A stretch of 44,706 bases of DNA from contig JBCCGR010000037.1 in NCBI GenBank assembly GCA_039029195.1, positions 1 through 44,706 of the forward strand, given 5' to 3'. The DNA comes from JBCCGR01 sp039029195. GTDB lineage: Bacteria > Pseudomonadota > Alphaproteobacteria > Rhizobiales > Rhizobiaceae. Numbering within the stretch: the first letter of the stretch is position 1; each line of letters opens with the position of its first letter. The translations under genes were made by a program, and so were the position numbers. Below the pieces are notes generated by a model, which worked only from the letters and a program-made list of their open reading frames with translations, did not search any database and was not told the DNA's origin. This document shows positions 15,366 to 23,456 of the stretch, piece after piece.

Positions 15366-15893
15366 TCAGGCATTGGCCCGATCAATTGCCTCTACGATCA
15401 GCTGCTTCGCCACATCGACATCCACCCACTCCTTGATCTTCACCCACTTTCCGGGTTCGAGGTCTTTGTAGTGGGCAAAGAAGTGCTCAATCTGAGACGT
15501 GGTGATCGACGGAAGGTCTGTATAGTTGGCAATCGTCTCATACCGTTGGGTGATGCTGAGGTCAGGCACCGCAATGATCTTTTCATCCTGCCCACCATCA
15601 TCTTCCATGATCATGGCCCCAACCGGACGACAATTCATCACCGCGCCTGGTACGATGGCTCTCGTGTTGCAAACCAGAACATCAATCGGGTCGCCATCTT
15701 CTGACAGCGTATGCGGAACAAAGCCATAGTTCCCGGGGTAAACCATTGGCGTGTACAAAAACCGGTCCACGAACAAAGTGCCCGATGACTTGTCGAGTTC
15801 ATACTTGATGGGTTCGCCACCCACCGGAACCTCGATGATCACGTTCACATCTTCGGGCGGATTGCGGCCAATTTCTATCGCGTCTATGCGCAT
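15366..15893 (-). CDS. ppa: Inorganic pyrophosphatase, family I
   Basis: 175 aa, the normal length for soluble family I enzymes. It hydrolyses pyrophosphate to two phosphates in the cytoplasm using Mg2+. The signature EDGDPIDVLV is at residues 65-74, with metal ligands Asp66, Asp68 and Asp71. Other conserved blocks are PIKYELDK, YPGNYGFVP, and HYKDLEPGKWVKI near the C-terminus. The start at ATG 15893 matches the family N-terminus MRIDAI and has a GGAGAG ribosome site; a longer reading from 15968 adds 25 residues unlike the family. A housekeeping gene, tail-to-tail with the HxlR gene and head-to-head with the acyl-CoA synthetase. Confidence 0.97.
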   Translation of the reverse strand: MRIDAIEIGRNPPEDVNVIIEVPVGGEPIKYELDKSSGTLFVDRFLYTPMVYPGNYGFVPHTLSEDGDPIDVLVCNTRAIVPGAVMNCRPVGAMIMEDDGGQDEKIIAVPDLSITQRYETIANYTDLPSITTSQIEHFFAHYKDLEPGKWVKIKEWVDVDVAKQLIVEAIDRANA

Positions 15894-16087
15894 AGGGTAA
15901 CTCTCCGGCGTTTTTCTGGCTTTCGGGCGGTGGTGGCGTCCCCTACCGCAAATGCTGCACTGCGGCAACAGCGATGCTTCGATACACGCAAAACACCTTT
16001 CACGATATTGCGATTCGCTGGTCTTGCCCCAGCGGGCCGCCGCTCACTATAAACTCCGCAATTGATCGATCTGGAGGAGCAGAAATA

Positions 16088-17806
16088 GTGACAGCGCAAT
16101 TGTTGGGAAGAGCACCGGTTCATGGGAAATCCGAAGTTCGGGGGAATATTGACGTTCCGCTTCTGGAAAAAACCATCCCGCAGCTGCTGCATGAAACGGT
16201 AAGTGCACATCCCGACAATGACGCCGCGATCTTCAGTGAACAGGGCATCCGCTGGACCTACCGGGAATTTGCCACCGAGGTGGATGCACTGGCGGGTGGA
16301 CTGCACAAGCTGAGACTGGAGAAGGGGGATCGGGTTGGGATCTGGTCTCCCAACCGCGCCGAGTGGCTGTTGGCACAATTTGCCACCGCGCGGCTCGGCA
16401 TCATTCTGGTCAACATCAACCCCGCCTATCGCGTGTTTGAGCTTGAATATGCGCTCAACAAGGTGGGTTGCAGTGCACTTATTACGGCACCGGCCTTTAA
16501 GACGTCTGATTATGTTGGCATGCTGCAATCGCTCGCTCCCGAGCTTGAAACCTCCACCCCCGGCGCACTCGGCGCGGCCAATCTGCCCCATCTGAAGTCG
16601 ATTATCTGCACCGACAATGATGTTCCTGCCGGCATGTTATCGTTCGATTCCGTTGTTGAGTCCGGCCGATCTGTACCGGCATCAACGCTGGACGACATAT
16701 CGACAACGCTCAATCCCAACGACCCGATCAACATTCAGTTCACCAGCGGCACCACCGGCCTGCCCAAGGGGGCCTGCCTGACCCATCGCAACATCGTCAA
16801 CAACGCGCATTTTGTGACGGCGGCCATGGAGTTTTCCCATAAAGATCGCTTGTGCATTCCCGTTCCCTTCTATCATTGCTTTGGCATGGTGATGGGAACT
16901 CTTGGCTGCGTCACCAAGGGTGCAACCATGGTGGTTCCGGGCGAAGGGTTTGAACCCGCAGCCACGCTACAGGCCGTGTCAGATGAAAAGTGCACAGCCC
17001 TTTATGGCGTGCCGACCATGTTCGTAGCCGAACTCGATTTGCCGGATCTCGACCAATATGATCTCAGCCATCTGCGCACCGGCATTATGGCGGGTTCCCC
17101 CTGCCCCATTGAGGTGATGAAGAGCGTTCAGTCGGTCATGAATATGAGCGAGGTGACCATCGCTTATGGCATGACAGAAACAAGTCCGGTCTCGTTCCAG
17201 AGCAATGTGGATGACCCGCTCGACAAGCGCGTTGCGTCTGTTGGGCGCATCCATCCGCATGTGGAAGTCAAAATTGTCGATGAAGCTGGCGGCACGGTGG
17301 GTGTTGGCGAGCAGGGCGAACTTCTCACCCGCGGCTATTCCGTTATGCAGTGCTACTGGGCGGATGAAGAGCAGACGGCTGCATCCATCGACAAAGAGGG
17401 CTGGATGCACACTGGCGATCTGGCGACGATTGATGCCGAAGGCTATTGCAACATCAGCGGACGGGTAAAGGACATGATCTGCCGTGGTGGTGAGAACATT
17501 TATCCACGCGAAGTGGAGGAGTTTCTCTACACCAACCCGTCAATTTCTCAGGTGCAGGTGTTTGGCATTCCCGACGACCGATATGGCGAGATCAGCTGCG
17601 CCTGGGTGGTGAAGAAACCGGGCGCTGATCTGGAAGAACAGGACGTCATCGACTTCTGCAAAGGGCAAATAGCCCACTTCAAGGTTCCCGCTCACGTCCG
17701 CTTCAAGGACGAATTGCCGATGACTGTCACCGGCAAGCCGCAAAAGTTTCTGATGCGGGATGCGATGATTGAGGAACTCGACCTGACGGTTGTCGAGACG
17801 GCCTGA
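16088..17806 (+). CDS. Acyl-CoA synthetase (AMP-forming), ACSF2/FadD-like
   Basis: 572 aa from GTG 16088, which has a GGAGGAG ribosome site 9 nt upstream; a longer frame from 15974 lacks one. ANL-superfamily motifs are complete: the P-loop FTSGTTGLPKGACLTHRN, YGMTETSPVS, GWMHTGDLA, GRVKDMICRGGENIYPREVEEF, and the C-terminal GKPQKF with the catalytic Lys. It activates a carboxylic acid to acyl-AMP and then acyl-CoA. Overall it looks like medium-chain or ACSF2-type synthetases; related enzymes include methylmercaptopropionate-CoA ligases, so the acid is not certain. It stands alone, convergent with the DUF465 gene. There is no reason to link it to the acyl carrier protein at 5696. Confidence 0.9.
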   Translation: MTAQLLGRAPVHGKSEVRGNIDVPLLEKTIPQLLHETVSAHPDNDAAIFSEQGIRWTYREFATEVDALAGGLHKLRLEKGDRVGIWSPNRAEWLLAQFATARLGIILVNINPAYRVFELEYALNKVGCSALITAPAFKTSDYVGMLQSLAPELETSTPGALGAANLPHLKSIICTDNDVPAGMLSFDSVVESGRSVPASTLDDISTTLNPNDPINIQFTSGTTGLPKGACLTHRNIVNNAHFVTAAMEFSHKDRLCIPVPFYHCFGMVMGTLGCVTKGATMVVPGEGFEPAATLQAVSDEKCTALYGVPTMFVAELDLPDLDQYDLSHLRTGIMAGSPCPIEVMKSVQSVMNMSEVTIAYGMTETSPVSFQSNVDDPLDKRVASVGRIHPHVEVKIVDEAGGTVGVGEQGELLTRGYSVMQCYWADEEQTAASIDKEGWMHTGDLATIDAEGYCNISGRVKDMICRGGENIYPREVEEFLYTNPSISQVQVFGIPDDRYGEISCAWVVKKPGADLEEQDVIDFCKGQIAHFKVPAHVRFKDELPMTVTGKPQKFLMRDAMIEELDLTVVETA

Positions 17807-17831
17807 GTAACATCAGGCCATCAACCAGGTC

Positions 17832-18071
17832 TCAATTGGCCGACAGCATCGACAGAATTTCGTCCTTCAACGCGGCGCGTATTTTGCGCGCTTCGGTCTC
17901 TCGAACTTCGCCCGCGGCTTCGACACCAACTTCCATGCGGTGAATTTCACGATTCACAGTGTGATACTCGTCAAAGAGCCGAGCGAAGTGCGCATTGTTC
18001 ATTTTCAGATCATGAATCTGATCGGTCTTATCAGGAAACTCTTCAGCAAGTTCATGGGGCACGTGCGACAT
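17832..18071 (-). CDS. DUF465 (YdcH-like) small helical protein
   Basis: 79 aa with the DUF465 pattern: MSHVPHELAEEFP at the N-terminus, then HDLKMNNAHFARLFDEYHTVNREIHRMEVGVE, and a C-terminal helix LKDEILSML. It should form a two-helix coiled coil; the function of the family is unknown. A GGAGAG ribosome site precedes the ATG. An excellent FixK/FNR box lies 87-100 nt upstream, so it is probably induced under low oxygen, an arrangement I associate with rhizobial relatives. Confidence 0.92.
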   Translation of the reverse strand: MSHVPHELAEEFPDKTDQIHDLKMNNAHFARLFDEYHTVNREIHRMEVGVEAAGEVRETEARKIRAALKDEILSMLSAN

Positions 18072-18156
18072 GGATCTCTCCTGTGGTCTTCGACGAATCT
18101 TGGGCGGATCGTCCTTTGGGGATAACCAATGCTGCCATGTCGGACGCTCTGCGCAC

Positions 18157-18172
18157 CTTGATCCAGATCAAG
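18157..18172 (-). promoter_or_regulatory. FixK/FNR box upstream of the DUF465 gene
   Basis: The 16-bp palindrome CTTGATCCAGATCAAG contains the exact anaerobox TTGAT-N4-ATCAA (18158-18171). With class II spacing (centre at -41.5) transcription would start near 18123, leaving an mRNA leader of about 50 nt before the DUF465 start at 18071. Confidence 0.75.
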
Positions 18173-18242
18173 CGAGATCCGCAGTTCTGGAGCGTGCTTG
18201 TCCTGGAGCCCTGGTCCACGCTTCGGGTCGGCGATTGGAAAC

Positions 18243-19136
18243 CTATGCAGTGTCCACCAGCATCTGACGTACCCATGCATGGAGTTTCGAATGGTGGGTG
18301 CGCGACGTCCAGAAAAGGTCAATCTCCAGCGGAATGGCGATTGGCGTGTTCACCTTCACCAGATTGGGATCAAGCGATGCTGCCACTTTTCCCGGAACAC
18401 AGGCAATGAGATCAGACCCGCGAAGATAGGCAGATAGATCACCATAATCAGACAACTCAACCATCGAATTGATGTGAACCCCTTGCGATTGGATGGCCTC
18501 CACATAGGCGGGTTGCCAGCCACCTTCGAACTGAATTGTGAGATGTCTTGCACGGGCGATCCGATCAAAATCCAATGGTCCGCTCGCCAGCGGGTTGGAT
18601 TGATCCATGATAAAAACATAAGCATCACTGCGAAGGTGTCGCTTGTAGATGTGCTCTCCTGTCAGTTGGATCGGACCGATCAGAATGTCGCATTCGCCAC
18701 GTCTCAACTGTTCTTCGCCCAAAGCATTGGAGGTCTTGAACTGAAGCCGGAGCTTAGGCGCCTGCATGCGAATGGCATGAATGAAATCCGGCAGAATAGC
18801 GATCCGCTCATAGTGGTTACAGGAGATGCGAACGGTGCCGGTGGCCTGTGCGGGACTGAACGTCGGCTCATTTGCCAGACCTTCGAATTCCGCCATCAGT
18901 CCAGAAACGTGGGATACGATCAGCTGGCACCTCGGCGTTGCTTCAATGCCGTTCCCCTGCCGCACAAACAGCGGATCGTTAAAGGTCTTTCGCAAGCGCG
19001 CAATCGTGTAACTGACGGTCGACTGGGTGAGATCAAGCCGGTCAGCGGCTTCAGAAAACGATCCGAAATCATGAACATATTGCATCACCTTGAGCGATGC
19101 GAAGTTCGTTTTGAGCGCGCTTTCGCTGAACGCCAT
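18243..19136 (-). CDS. LysR-family transcriptional regulator
   Basis: 297 aa from the ATG at 19136; an in-frame TTG further upstream (19175) falls inside a long inverted repeat and is unlikely. The winged helix-turn-helix spans about residues 10-65 (FGSFSEAADRLDLTQSTVSYTIARLRKTFNDPLFVRQG). The rest is a periplasmic-binding-protein-like effector domain (about 90-290). LysR proteins usually control a divergent gene, which here is the P450-ferredoxin pair starting at 19263. A long perfect dyad sits exactly between them. The DNA-binding part resembles the NodD/LinR subgroup. The effector is probably a substrate of the P450; this is inference. Confidence 0.92.
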   Translation of the reverse strand: MAFSESALKTNFASLKVMQYVHDFGSFSEAADRLDLTQSTVSYTIARLRKTFNDPLFVRQGNGIEATPRCQLIVSHVSGLMAEFEGLANEPTFSPAQATGTVRISCNHYERIAILPDFIHAIRMQAPKLRLQFKTSNALGEEQLRRGECDILIGPIQLTGEHIYKRHLRSDAYVFIMDQSNPLASGPLDFDRIARARHLTIQFEGGWQPAYVEAIQSQGVHINSMVELSDYGDLSAYLRGSDLIACVPGKVAASLDPNLVKVNTPIAIPLEIDLFWTSRTHHSKLHAWVRQMLVDTA

Positions 19137-19147
19137 CGTGAGTGTCT

Positions 19148-19190
19148 CTTGAATATAGGTTATCGATTTATTCAATAGCCTATATTCAAG
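19148..19190. promoter_or_regulatory. 12-bp perfect inverted repeat, putative LysR operator
   Basis: CTTGAATATAGG (19148-19159) and CCTATATTCAAG (19179-19190) form a perfect dyad with a 19-nt spacer. The spacer itself holds another TATTCAATA-like half-site (about 19169-19177). It lies between the divergent LysR and P450 genes, where a LysR regulatory site is expected. Confidence 0.7.
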
Positions 19191-19262
19191 TCATTCGATT
19201 GCCAACTGCGCTGAGTCTTGCCTAAGTCCGCAGCAACTCTGGCTTTGTCTTGGGAGGACAAA

Positions 19263-20441
19263 ATGGCGACCGCACCTGCCCGTTCAGATGTGAGTATCGA
19301 AGAGCTGACTGACAATCCTTATCCAACCTTCGATACAATTCGCGCACTTGGATCAGCAGTCTGGGCCGAGAAGGCCAACATTCACCTTGTGACGCGCTTT
19401 GATGACATCATGACTGTCGAGCGCAATCATCAACTGTTTGCGTCCACCAATCCTGCATCCCTTATGAACAAGGTCATGGGACATACCCTGATGCGTAAGG
19501 ATGACTCGCCACACAAGTTGGAGCGGGCGGCAATCGAACCCTCTTTTCGGCCCGGCACGGCAAAAAACCATTGGGCACCCCGATTTAAGGCAATCGCCTC
19601 CGACTTGATTGACCGCTTTCAAAGTAACGGCGAGGTGGATCTGTTCCCAGCCTTTGCAGCACCTATGGCATCACTGAGCCTGATTGAGTTGCTTGGCTTC
19701 GAAAACGTTGAATGGGAAGACATTGCATGGTGGTCCCAGGCGCTCATGGATGGGGTGGGAAACTATCAGGGTGATGCAGCGATCGCAGAAAGAGCCCAAC
19801 GCTCCTCTGATGCCATTGATGCGGCGATTGATGCGGTGATCGACAAACATCGGCGTGAAGAGGGCCCGACAATCCTGTCGTCAATGGCGCACGCGGAACA
19901 CCCGCATTCATTTGAGCAGATCCGTGCAAATATTAAGGTCATTGTGGGCGGAGGGCTAAATGAACCCCGCGATGCGATCCTGACCACGCTTCTTGGCCTG
20001 CTTCAAAATCCCGACCAGATGTCGCAAGTGCTGCAGAACCGCAAACTGTGCGCCAAGGCCTTCGAAGAGGCGGTGCGATGGGTGGCGCCAATTGGCATGT
20101 ACCCGCGCCGGGTAACCCAGGACACGGTCCTGGGGGACACTGCTCTGAAGGAGGGCGATCAGCTTGGAATTTGCGTGGGAGCAGCCAACCGAGACGCCAA
20201 TCAATTTGAAAATGCAGATGTTTTCGATCTCAACCGGCCGCGCGCACAGCACCTGGGCTTTGGTGCGGGTCCACACTTTTGTGCAGGCTCCTGGGTTGCG
20301 CGTCAGCTTGTGGGCGAAGTGTCTGTACCCATGCTTCTCGACCGCTTGCCGAACCTCCGATTCCATCCCGACCGCAAACCCGTTGAGAGTGGCTGGGTGT
20401 TTCGCGGCCCAACATCGCTGCCCGTTTGCTGGGACACTTAG
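19263..20441 (+). CDS. Cytochrome P450
   Basis: 392 aa from ATG 19263, which has a very good GGGAGGAC ribosome site; an upstream in-frame start at 19218 has none. The haem-binding loop FGAGPHFCAGSWVARQL gives Cys340 as the axial ligand. The ExxR motif is FEEAVRW, in a WVAPIGMYPRRV context. The I-helix reads GGGLNEPRDAI instead of the usual (A/G)GxDT, so the acid-alcohol pair for O2 activation is replaced by Asn-Glu-Pro-Arg. That variant is known in some bacterial class I P450s. A soluble monooxygenase, its electrons probably come from the ferredoxin encoded 112 nt downstream. A ferredoxin reductase is not in the window. Control by the divergent LysR is likely. Confidence 0.93.
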   Translation: MATAPARSDVSIEELTDNPYPTFDTIRALGSAVWAEKANIHLVTRFDDIMTVERNHQLFASTNPASLMNKVMGHTLMRKDDSPHKLERAAIEPSFRPGTAKNHWAPRFKAIASDLIDRFQSNGEVDLFPAFAAPMASLSLIELLGFENVEWEDIAWWSQALMDGVGNYQGDAAIAERAQRSSDAIDAAIDAVIDKHRREEGPTILSSMAHAEHPHSFEQIRANIKVIVGGGLNEPRDAILTTLLGLLQNPDQMSQVLQNRKLCAKAFEEAVRWVAPIGMYPRRVTQDTVLGDTALKEGDQLGICVGAANRDANQFENADVFDLNRPRAQHLGFGAGPHFCAGSWVARQLVGEVSVPMLLDRLPNLRFHPDRKPVESGWVFRGPTSLPVCWDT

Positions 20442-20510
20442 AGCATGCTTCCAAAAATTTGATGGACTCTTCGGGAAAAAGTGCGTTTTAAAACAAACAA
20501 TTAGAGCATG
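20438..20510. repeat. Remnant of a rhizobial-type intergenic repeat (TTAGAGCATG copies)
   Basis: TTAGAGCATG occurs at 20438-20447, overlapping the P450 stop codon, and again at 20501-20510. Between them lies CGGGAAAAAGTGCG followed by an A-rich stretch. GAGCATG and GAAAAAGTGCG are pieces I associate with dispersed intergenic repeats of Hyphomicrobiales genomes. Confidence 0.45.
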
Positions 20511-20553
20511 AGAGCGATTAAGGTTTCGCGCATCATGCCTTTAGGACCTACCC

Positions 20554-20874
20554 ATGATCAAGATTACATTCGTCCAACCTGATGGCCAGGAAGTCGACGT
20601 AACCGCCAACGCCGGTGACAGCGTGATGCAAACGGCACTCGCCCACAATGTCGATGGCATCACCGCTGAGTGTAACGGTTCCGCCGCCTGCGCCACCTGT
20701 CATGCATTCTTTTCTGACGATCTGATTGCCGATCTCCCTGAGATGGAAGAACACGAAAACGATCTTCTGGATTTCGCGGCTTGCGAACGACAGACTGGCA
20801 GCCGGTTGAGCTGTCAGATAAAGATCACCGAACGGCTGAACGGCGAGCAGATCGTTCTGCCGGAAGCTCAATGA
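20554..20874 (+). CDS. [2Fe-2S] ferredoxin, putidaredoxin type
   Basis: 106 aa, the typical size of adrenodoxin/putidaredoxin-type ferredoxins. Cluster ligands are Cys40, Cys46, Cys49 and Cys87 (Cx5Cx2Cx37C). The acidic helix between them (DLPEMEEHENDLLDF) is the usual docking surface for a P450 and its reductase. It should pass single electrons to the P450 encoded directly upstream, and the pair is probably one transcription unit. The reductase must be supplied from elsewhere in the genome. Confidence 0.95.
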   Translation: MIKITFVQPDGQEVDVTANAGDSVMQTALAHNVDGITAECNGSAACATCHAFFSDDLIADLPEMEEHENDLLDFAACERQTGSRLSCQIKITERLNGEQIVLPEAQ

Positions 20875-20923
20875 CGAAACGTCAAAAGCGCTCTGCACGG
20901 CAAATCTGCCAAATCTACACCTG

Positions 20924-21442
20924 TCATCTCGCCGGGTCTTTTTTGGTGATCAGGAACATTGCCGGTTTCTTCACCGCTTGGCGCGGAGAACGCGGGTCCG
21001 GGATGACAATATCCAGGAGTGTGTTTCCGAGGCGGACATCGCGCACATGATGGCCGTGCCGGTTGATCACGTAAGTTTCGCGCTCAACATTCTCAAATGT
21101 GTAGCTGCTTTGTTGCGCACCCATGCAGTCGGCCGACCCAATTCGTTTTCCGCTCGCTGTCACGGCAAATTTGCGAATGCGATAGGAGCCCTGAATGTCA
21201 AATTGCAGATAATCCCGATCGAGATAGGCTTTCATGCCGTAGTACAATTTCGGCGCCCCGTGGGCCGAGCGGCATCCGGTGTAGTAGGTGATCACCACCT
21301 TGCGCTTTCTCGGATGCCAGACAAATCGCACATCGGTCGGCAGATTTTGGAACTTGGTGCTCGTATCACTGTAGGCCGGCGTTCCCGACATGCCGAGAGC
21401 GGCAAGTGCAATAAGAGCCGCAATTGAATATTTCTTAGTCAT
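20924..21442 (-). CDS. Exported protein of unknown function
   Basis: 172 aa with a signal peptide (KKYS then a hydrophobic stretch to about residue 22, cleavage probably after AYS). The mature part is rich in Tyr and basic residues and has two Cys residues (TGCRSAHG and ADCMGAQ) that could form a disulfide. I do not recognise the family. The ribosome site is AAGGAT before the ATG. It follows the L,D-transpeptidase-like gene on the same strand after 107 nt, which contain two short hairpins (21501-21514 and 21520-21539), so the two may be partly separated transcripts. Its 3' end faces the ferredoxin gene. Confidence 0.8.
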   Translation of the reverse strand: MTKKYSIAALIALAALGMSGTPAYSDTSTKFQNLPTDVRFVWHPRKRKVVITYYTGCRSAHGAPKLYYGMKAYLDRDYLQFDIQGSYRIRKFAVTASGKRIGSADCMGAQQSSYTFENVERETYVINRHGHHVRDVRLGNTLLDIVIPDPRSPRQAVKKPAMFLITKKDPAR

Positions 21443-21549
21443 AAGACGATCCTTTCAACAGTGTGAAAGAACGCTATCGTTGTTCGCGAATGCATTGCAT
21501 GGGGTCGACACCCCAATCGCCCTCGTTGCCCGTCGAGGGACATCGGCAA

Positions 21550-22116
21550 CTATCCCAACTCGATTTCACTTCCTCGCCTGATCCGCTGAAGCACAAGACG
21601 CATCACAGGTTCTGCCACGGCAACGCATCCCAGCGTTCCGGGAAATCCAGTTTTTGCCCGATGAAAGAAGATTGCGCTGCCCCTGCCACGCATGCGGGCA
21701 GAAAAATTCTGATCAAGCACCAGAACCTGATCATAAAGACCATCATCGCGCATCATCAATTCGTGCGAGACAGTATAGGGCAGCTCCACCGGACGATTGT
21801 AGTTGGGATCACCCGGTGCATCGCACCAGCCGTCATCGGCTTCTATTGCCTTCATCATCATTCGGCTGGGAACCCGGGATCCACGATCGGCCCGGAAGTA
21901 ACCAAAGAGAAACGGATAGCGGCCAATCGGAGTGCAACCATCCCCTTCGCGCTTGCGAGCGGAAAAGCCATTCTTTCCAATAGCACAAAACCACTGCCGA
22001 CCGGCAAAAGTGATGATCCCCATCCAACGGCATTTCCCGCCATTGCCGACCGGTCGACGCTGCACACGCACCACATCGTCCCGCCGCGGACCTTTTCGGC
22101 CTGTAAGTGCCATCAT
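21550..22116 (-). CDS. L,D-transpeptidase (YkuD) family protein
   Basis: 188 aa. The catalytic-type block has His152 in IFFHRA and Cys164 in GTLGCVAV, matching the H...GC pattern of the YkuD fold (with L in place of the usual H or N beside Gly-Cys). GDGCTPIGRYPFLFGYFR is also typical of the short group (COG3786). No signal peptide is visible, and the N-terminus is basic (GRKGPRRDDVVRV), as in many members of this subgroup. YkuD enzymes form or modify 3-3 peptidoglycan cross-links; short alphaproteobacterial members are poorly characterised. The start is ATG at 22116 or 22113, both with weak ribosome sites. It is divergent from the OmpR-type regulator. Confidence 0.85.
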   Translation of the reverse strand: MMALTGRKGPRRDDVVRVQRRPVGNGGKCRWMGIITFAGRQWFCAIGKNGFSARKREGDGCTPIGRYPFLFGYFRADRGSRVPSRMMMKAIEADDGWCDAPGDPNYNRPVELPYTVSHELMMRDDGLYDQVLVLDQNFSARMRGRGSAIFFHRAKTGFPGTLGCVAVAEPVMRLVLQRIRRGSEIELG

Positions 22117-22235
22117 TGGCTCACATTTTTCTGCGCAGTTTCACATTCACGTGTAAACGTCTTTTCACACGGTTTCGCTCAACAATATGCGGGTCTACAT
22201 CTGAATTGAAAACCGCGCCTAAGTGGGAGGGGCAG

Positions 22236-22919
22236 ATGACTGCAAGAACCATTCTTATTGTCGATGATGATAATGATCTAAGAGAGGCTCTGGTTGAGCA
22301 ACTCTCAATGTATGAAGAATTTCAAATCCTGGAAGAAGACAGCGCTGCCAAGGGTGTCCAAGCCGCCCGGAACAATCACATCGATCTCTTGATCATGGAT
22401 GTGGGCCTGCCGGACATGGACGGACGCGAGGCCGTAAAACTGCTGAGAAAGGGCGGCTTCCGTGCACCGATCATCGTATTGACCGGTCACGACACGGATT
22501 CTGATACCATTCTCGGTCTGGAAGCCGGTGCCAATGACTATGTCACCAAACCCTTCCGATTTGCAGTGCTATTGGCACGCATTCGCGCCCAGCTTCGCCA
22601 GCATGAGCAGTCAGAAGATGCGGTGTTCTCCATCGGCGAGTACACCTTCAAGCCAAGTCACAAGCTGATGGTTGAGGAAAACGGTCAAAAAGTCCGCCTG
22701 ACCGAAAAAGAGACGGCGATTTTGAAGTATCTTTACCGCGCCGATCAGAAAGTCATCACCCGCGATATCTTGTTGGAAGAAGTGTGGGGATACAATTCTG
22801 GCGTTACAACGCATACGCTAGAGACCCACATCTATCGGTTGAGGCAAAAAATCGAACGTGATCCTTCCAATGCCCAATTGCTTGTGACAGAAAGTGGTGG
22901 TTACAAGCTGATTCCGTAG
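22236..22919 (+). CDS. OmpR/PhoB-family response regulator
   Basis: 227 aa. The receiver domain has the acidic pocket DDDND, phospho-acceptor Asp55 in IMDVGLPDMDG, Thr in LTGHD and Lys in YVTKPF. The C-terminal winged helix has the usual RLTEKETAILKYLYRA and TLETHIYRLRQKIE segments, ending in GGYKLIP. It binds DNA when phosphorylated. The start ATG at 22236 has a strong GGGAGGGG ribosome site; an earlier in-frame start is unlikely. No kinase gene is adjacent, so it is an orphan here. The divergent L,D-transpeptidase gene 119 nt away and the following cyclic-nucleotide-binding gene are possible targets or partners. Confidence 0.93.
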   Translation: MTARTILIVDDDNDLREALVEQLSMYEEFQILEEDSAAKGVQAARNNHIDLLIMDVGLPDMDGREAVKLLRKGGFRAPIIVLTGHDTDSDTILGLEAGANDYVTKPFRFAVLLARIRAQLRQHEQSEDAVFSIGEYTFKPSHKLMVEENGQKVRLTEKETAILKYLYRADQKVITRDILLEEVWGYNSGVTTHTLETHIYRLRQKIERDPSNAQLLVTESGGYKLIP

Positions 22920-22982
22920 CGGATCGTTCCTGCAATTTTCGAGCGATCCGGAACAGCAGATTGAACTTCCGGATCGCCGTGC

Positions 22983-23441
22983 GTGTCGCTTACCAATGAC
23001 ATAGATGTCCTGTCCCGCGTGAGCCTGTTTGAAGGGTTTTCGCTGGACCAGTTGCGTCTGGTCGCGTTTGGAGCGCAGGAAGTAGAGCTGGGCGCTGGCG
23101 CTCAGCTTTTTCGTTTTGGGGAGGCCGCCAATGGCGGGTTCGTAGTCTATACGGGCCGTGTCGCCCTGGTGAACGCGCGATCCGAACCGTTGAACAAAAG
23201 CTTTGGCGCGGGTTCCCTGATCGGCGAAATGGCAATTCTCACACGCATCATGCGTCCCAATGGTGCGATTGCTGAAACCGATTGTCGCCTGCTGTACATC
23301 TCGCGCGAAATGTTTCGCCGTGTGCTGGAAGAATATCCGGCTCTGGCAGGCCGGTTGCACGCCCGCATCTCACACAATGTGCGTTCGTTGGTTGCGGAAC
23401 TGTCAGCTGTTCAGGAACAGTTGTCCCGCCCGGTTGATTGA
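22983..23441 (+). CDS. Cyclic-nucleotide-binding domain protein without DNA-binding domain
   Basis: 152 aa starting at GTG. The single cNMP-binding beta-roll has FSLDQLRLVAFGAQEVELGAGAQLFRFGEAANGGFVVYTGRVAL and the phosphate-binding-like GAGSLIGEMAIL. The family arginine position reads TRIMRPNGAIAETDCRLLYI. It ends in a helix (VRSLVAELSAVQEQLS) and lacks the Crp-type helix-turn-helix, so it is not a Crp/FNR activator by itself. It follows the OmpR-type regulator by 63 nt on the same strand and may share its transcript. Ligand and output are unknown. Confidence 0.85.
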   Translation: MSLTNDIDVLSRVSLFEGFSLDQLRLVAFGAQEVELGAGAQLFRFGEAANGGFVVYTGRVALVNARSEPLNKSFGAGSLIGEMAILTRIMRPNGAIAETDCRLLYISREMFRRVLEEYPALAGRLHARISHNVRSLVAELSAVQEQLSRPVD

Positions 23442-23456
23442 CGCGAAGAACGCGTG

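Noticed and set aside
16088..17806. AMP-forming ligase as the missing DltA-like loading enzyme for the carrier protein at 5696
   Set aside because: It is 10 kb away, on the other strand, not linked to the cassette, and resembles acyl-CoA synthetases rather than amino-acid adenylation enzymes.
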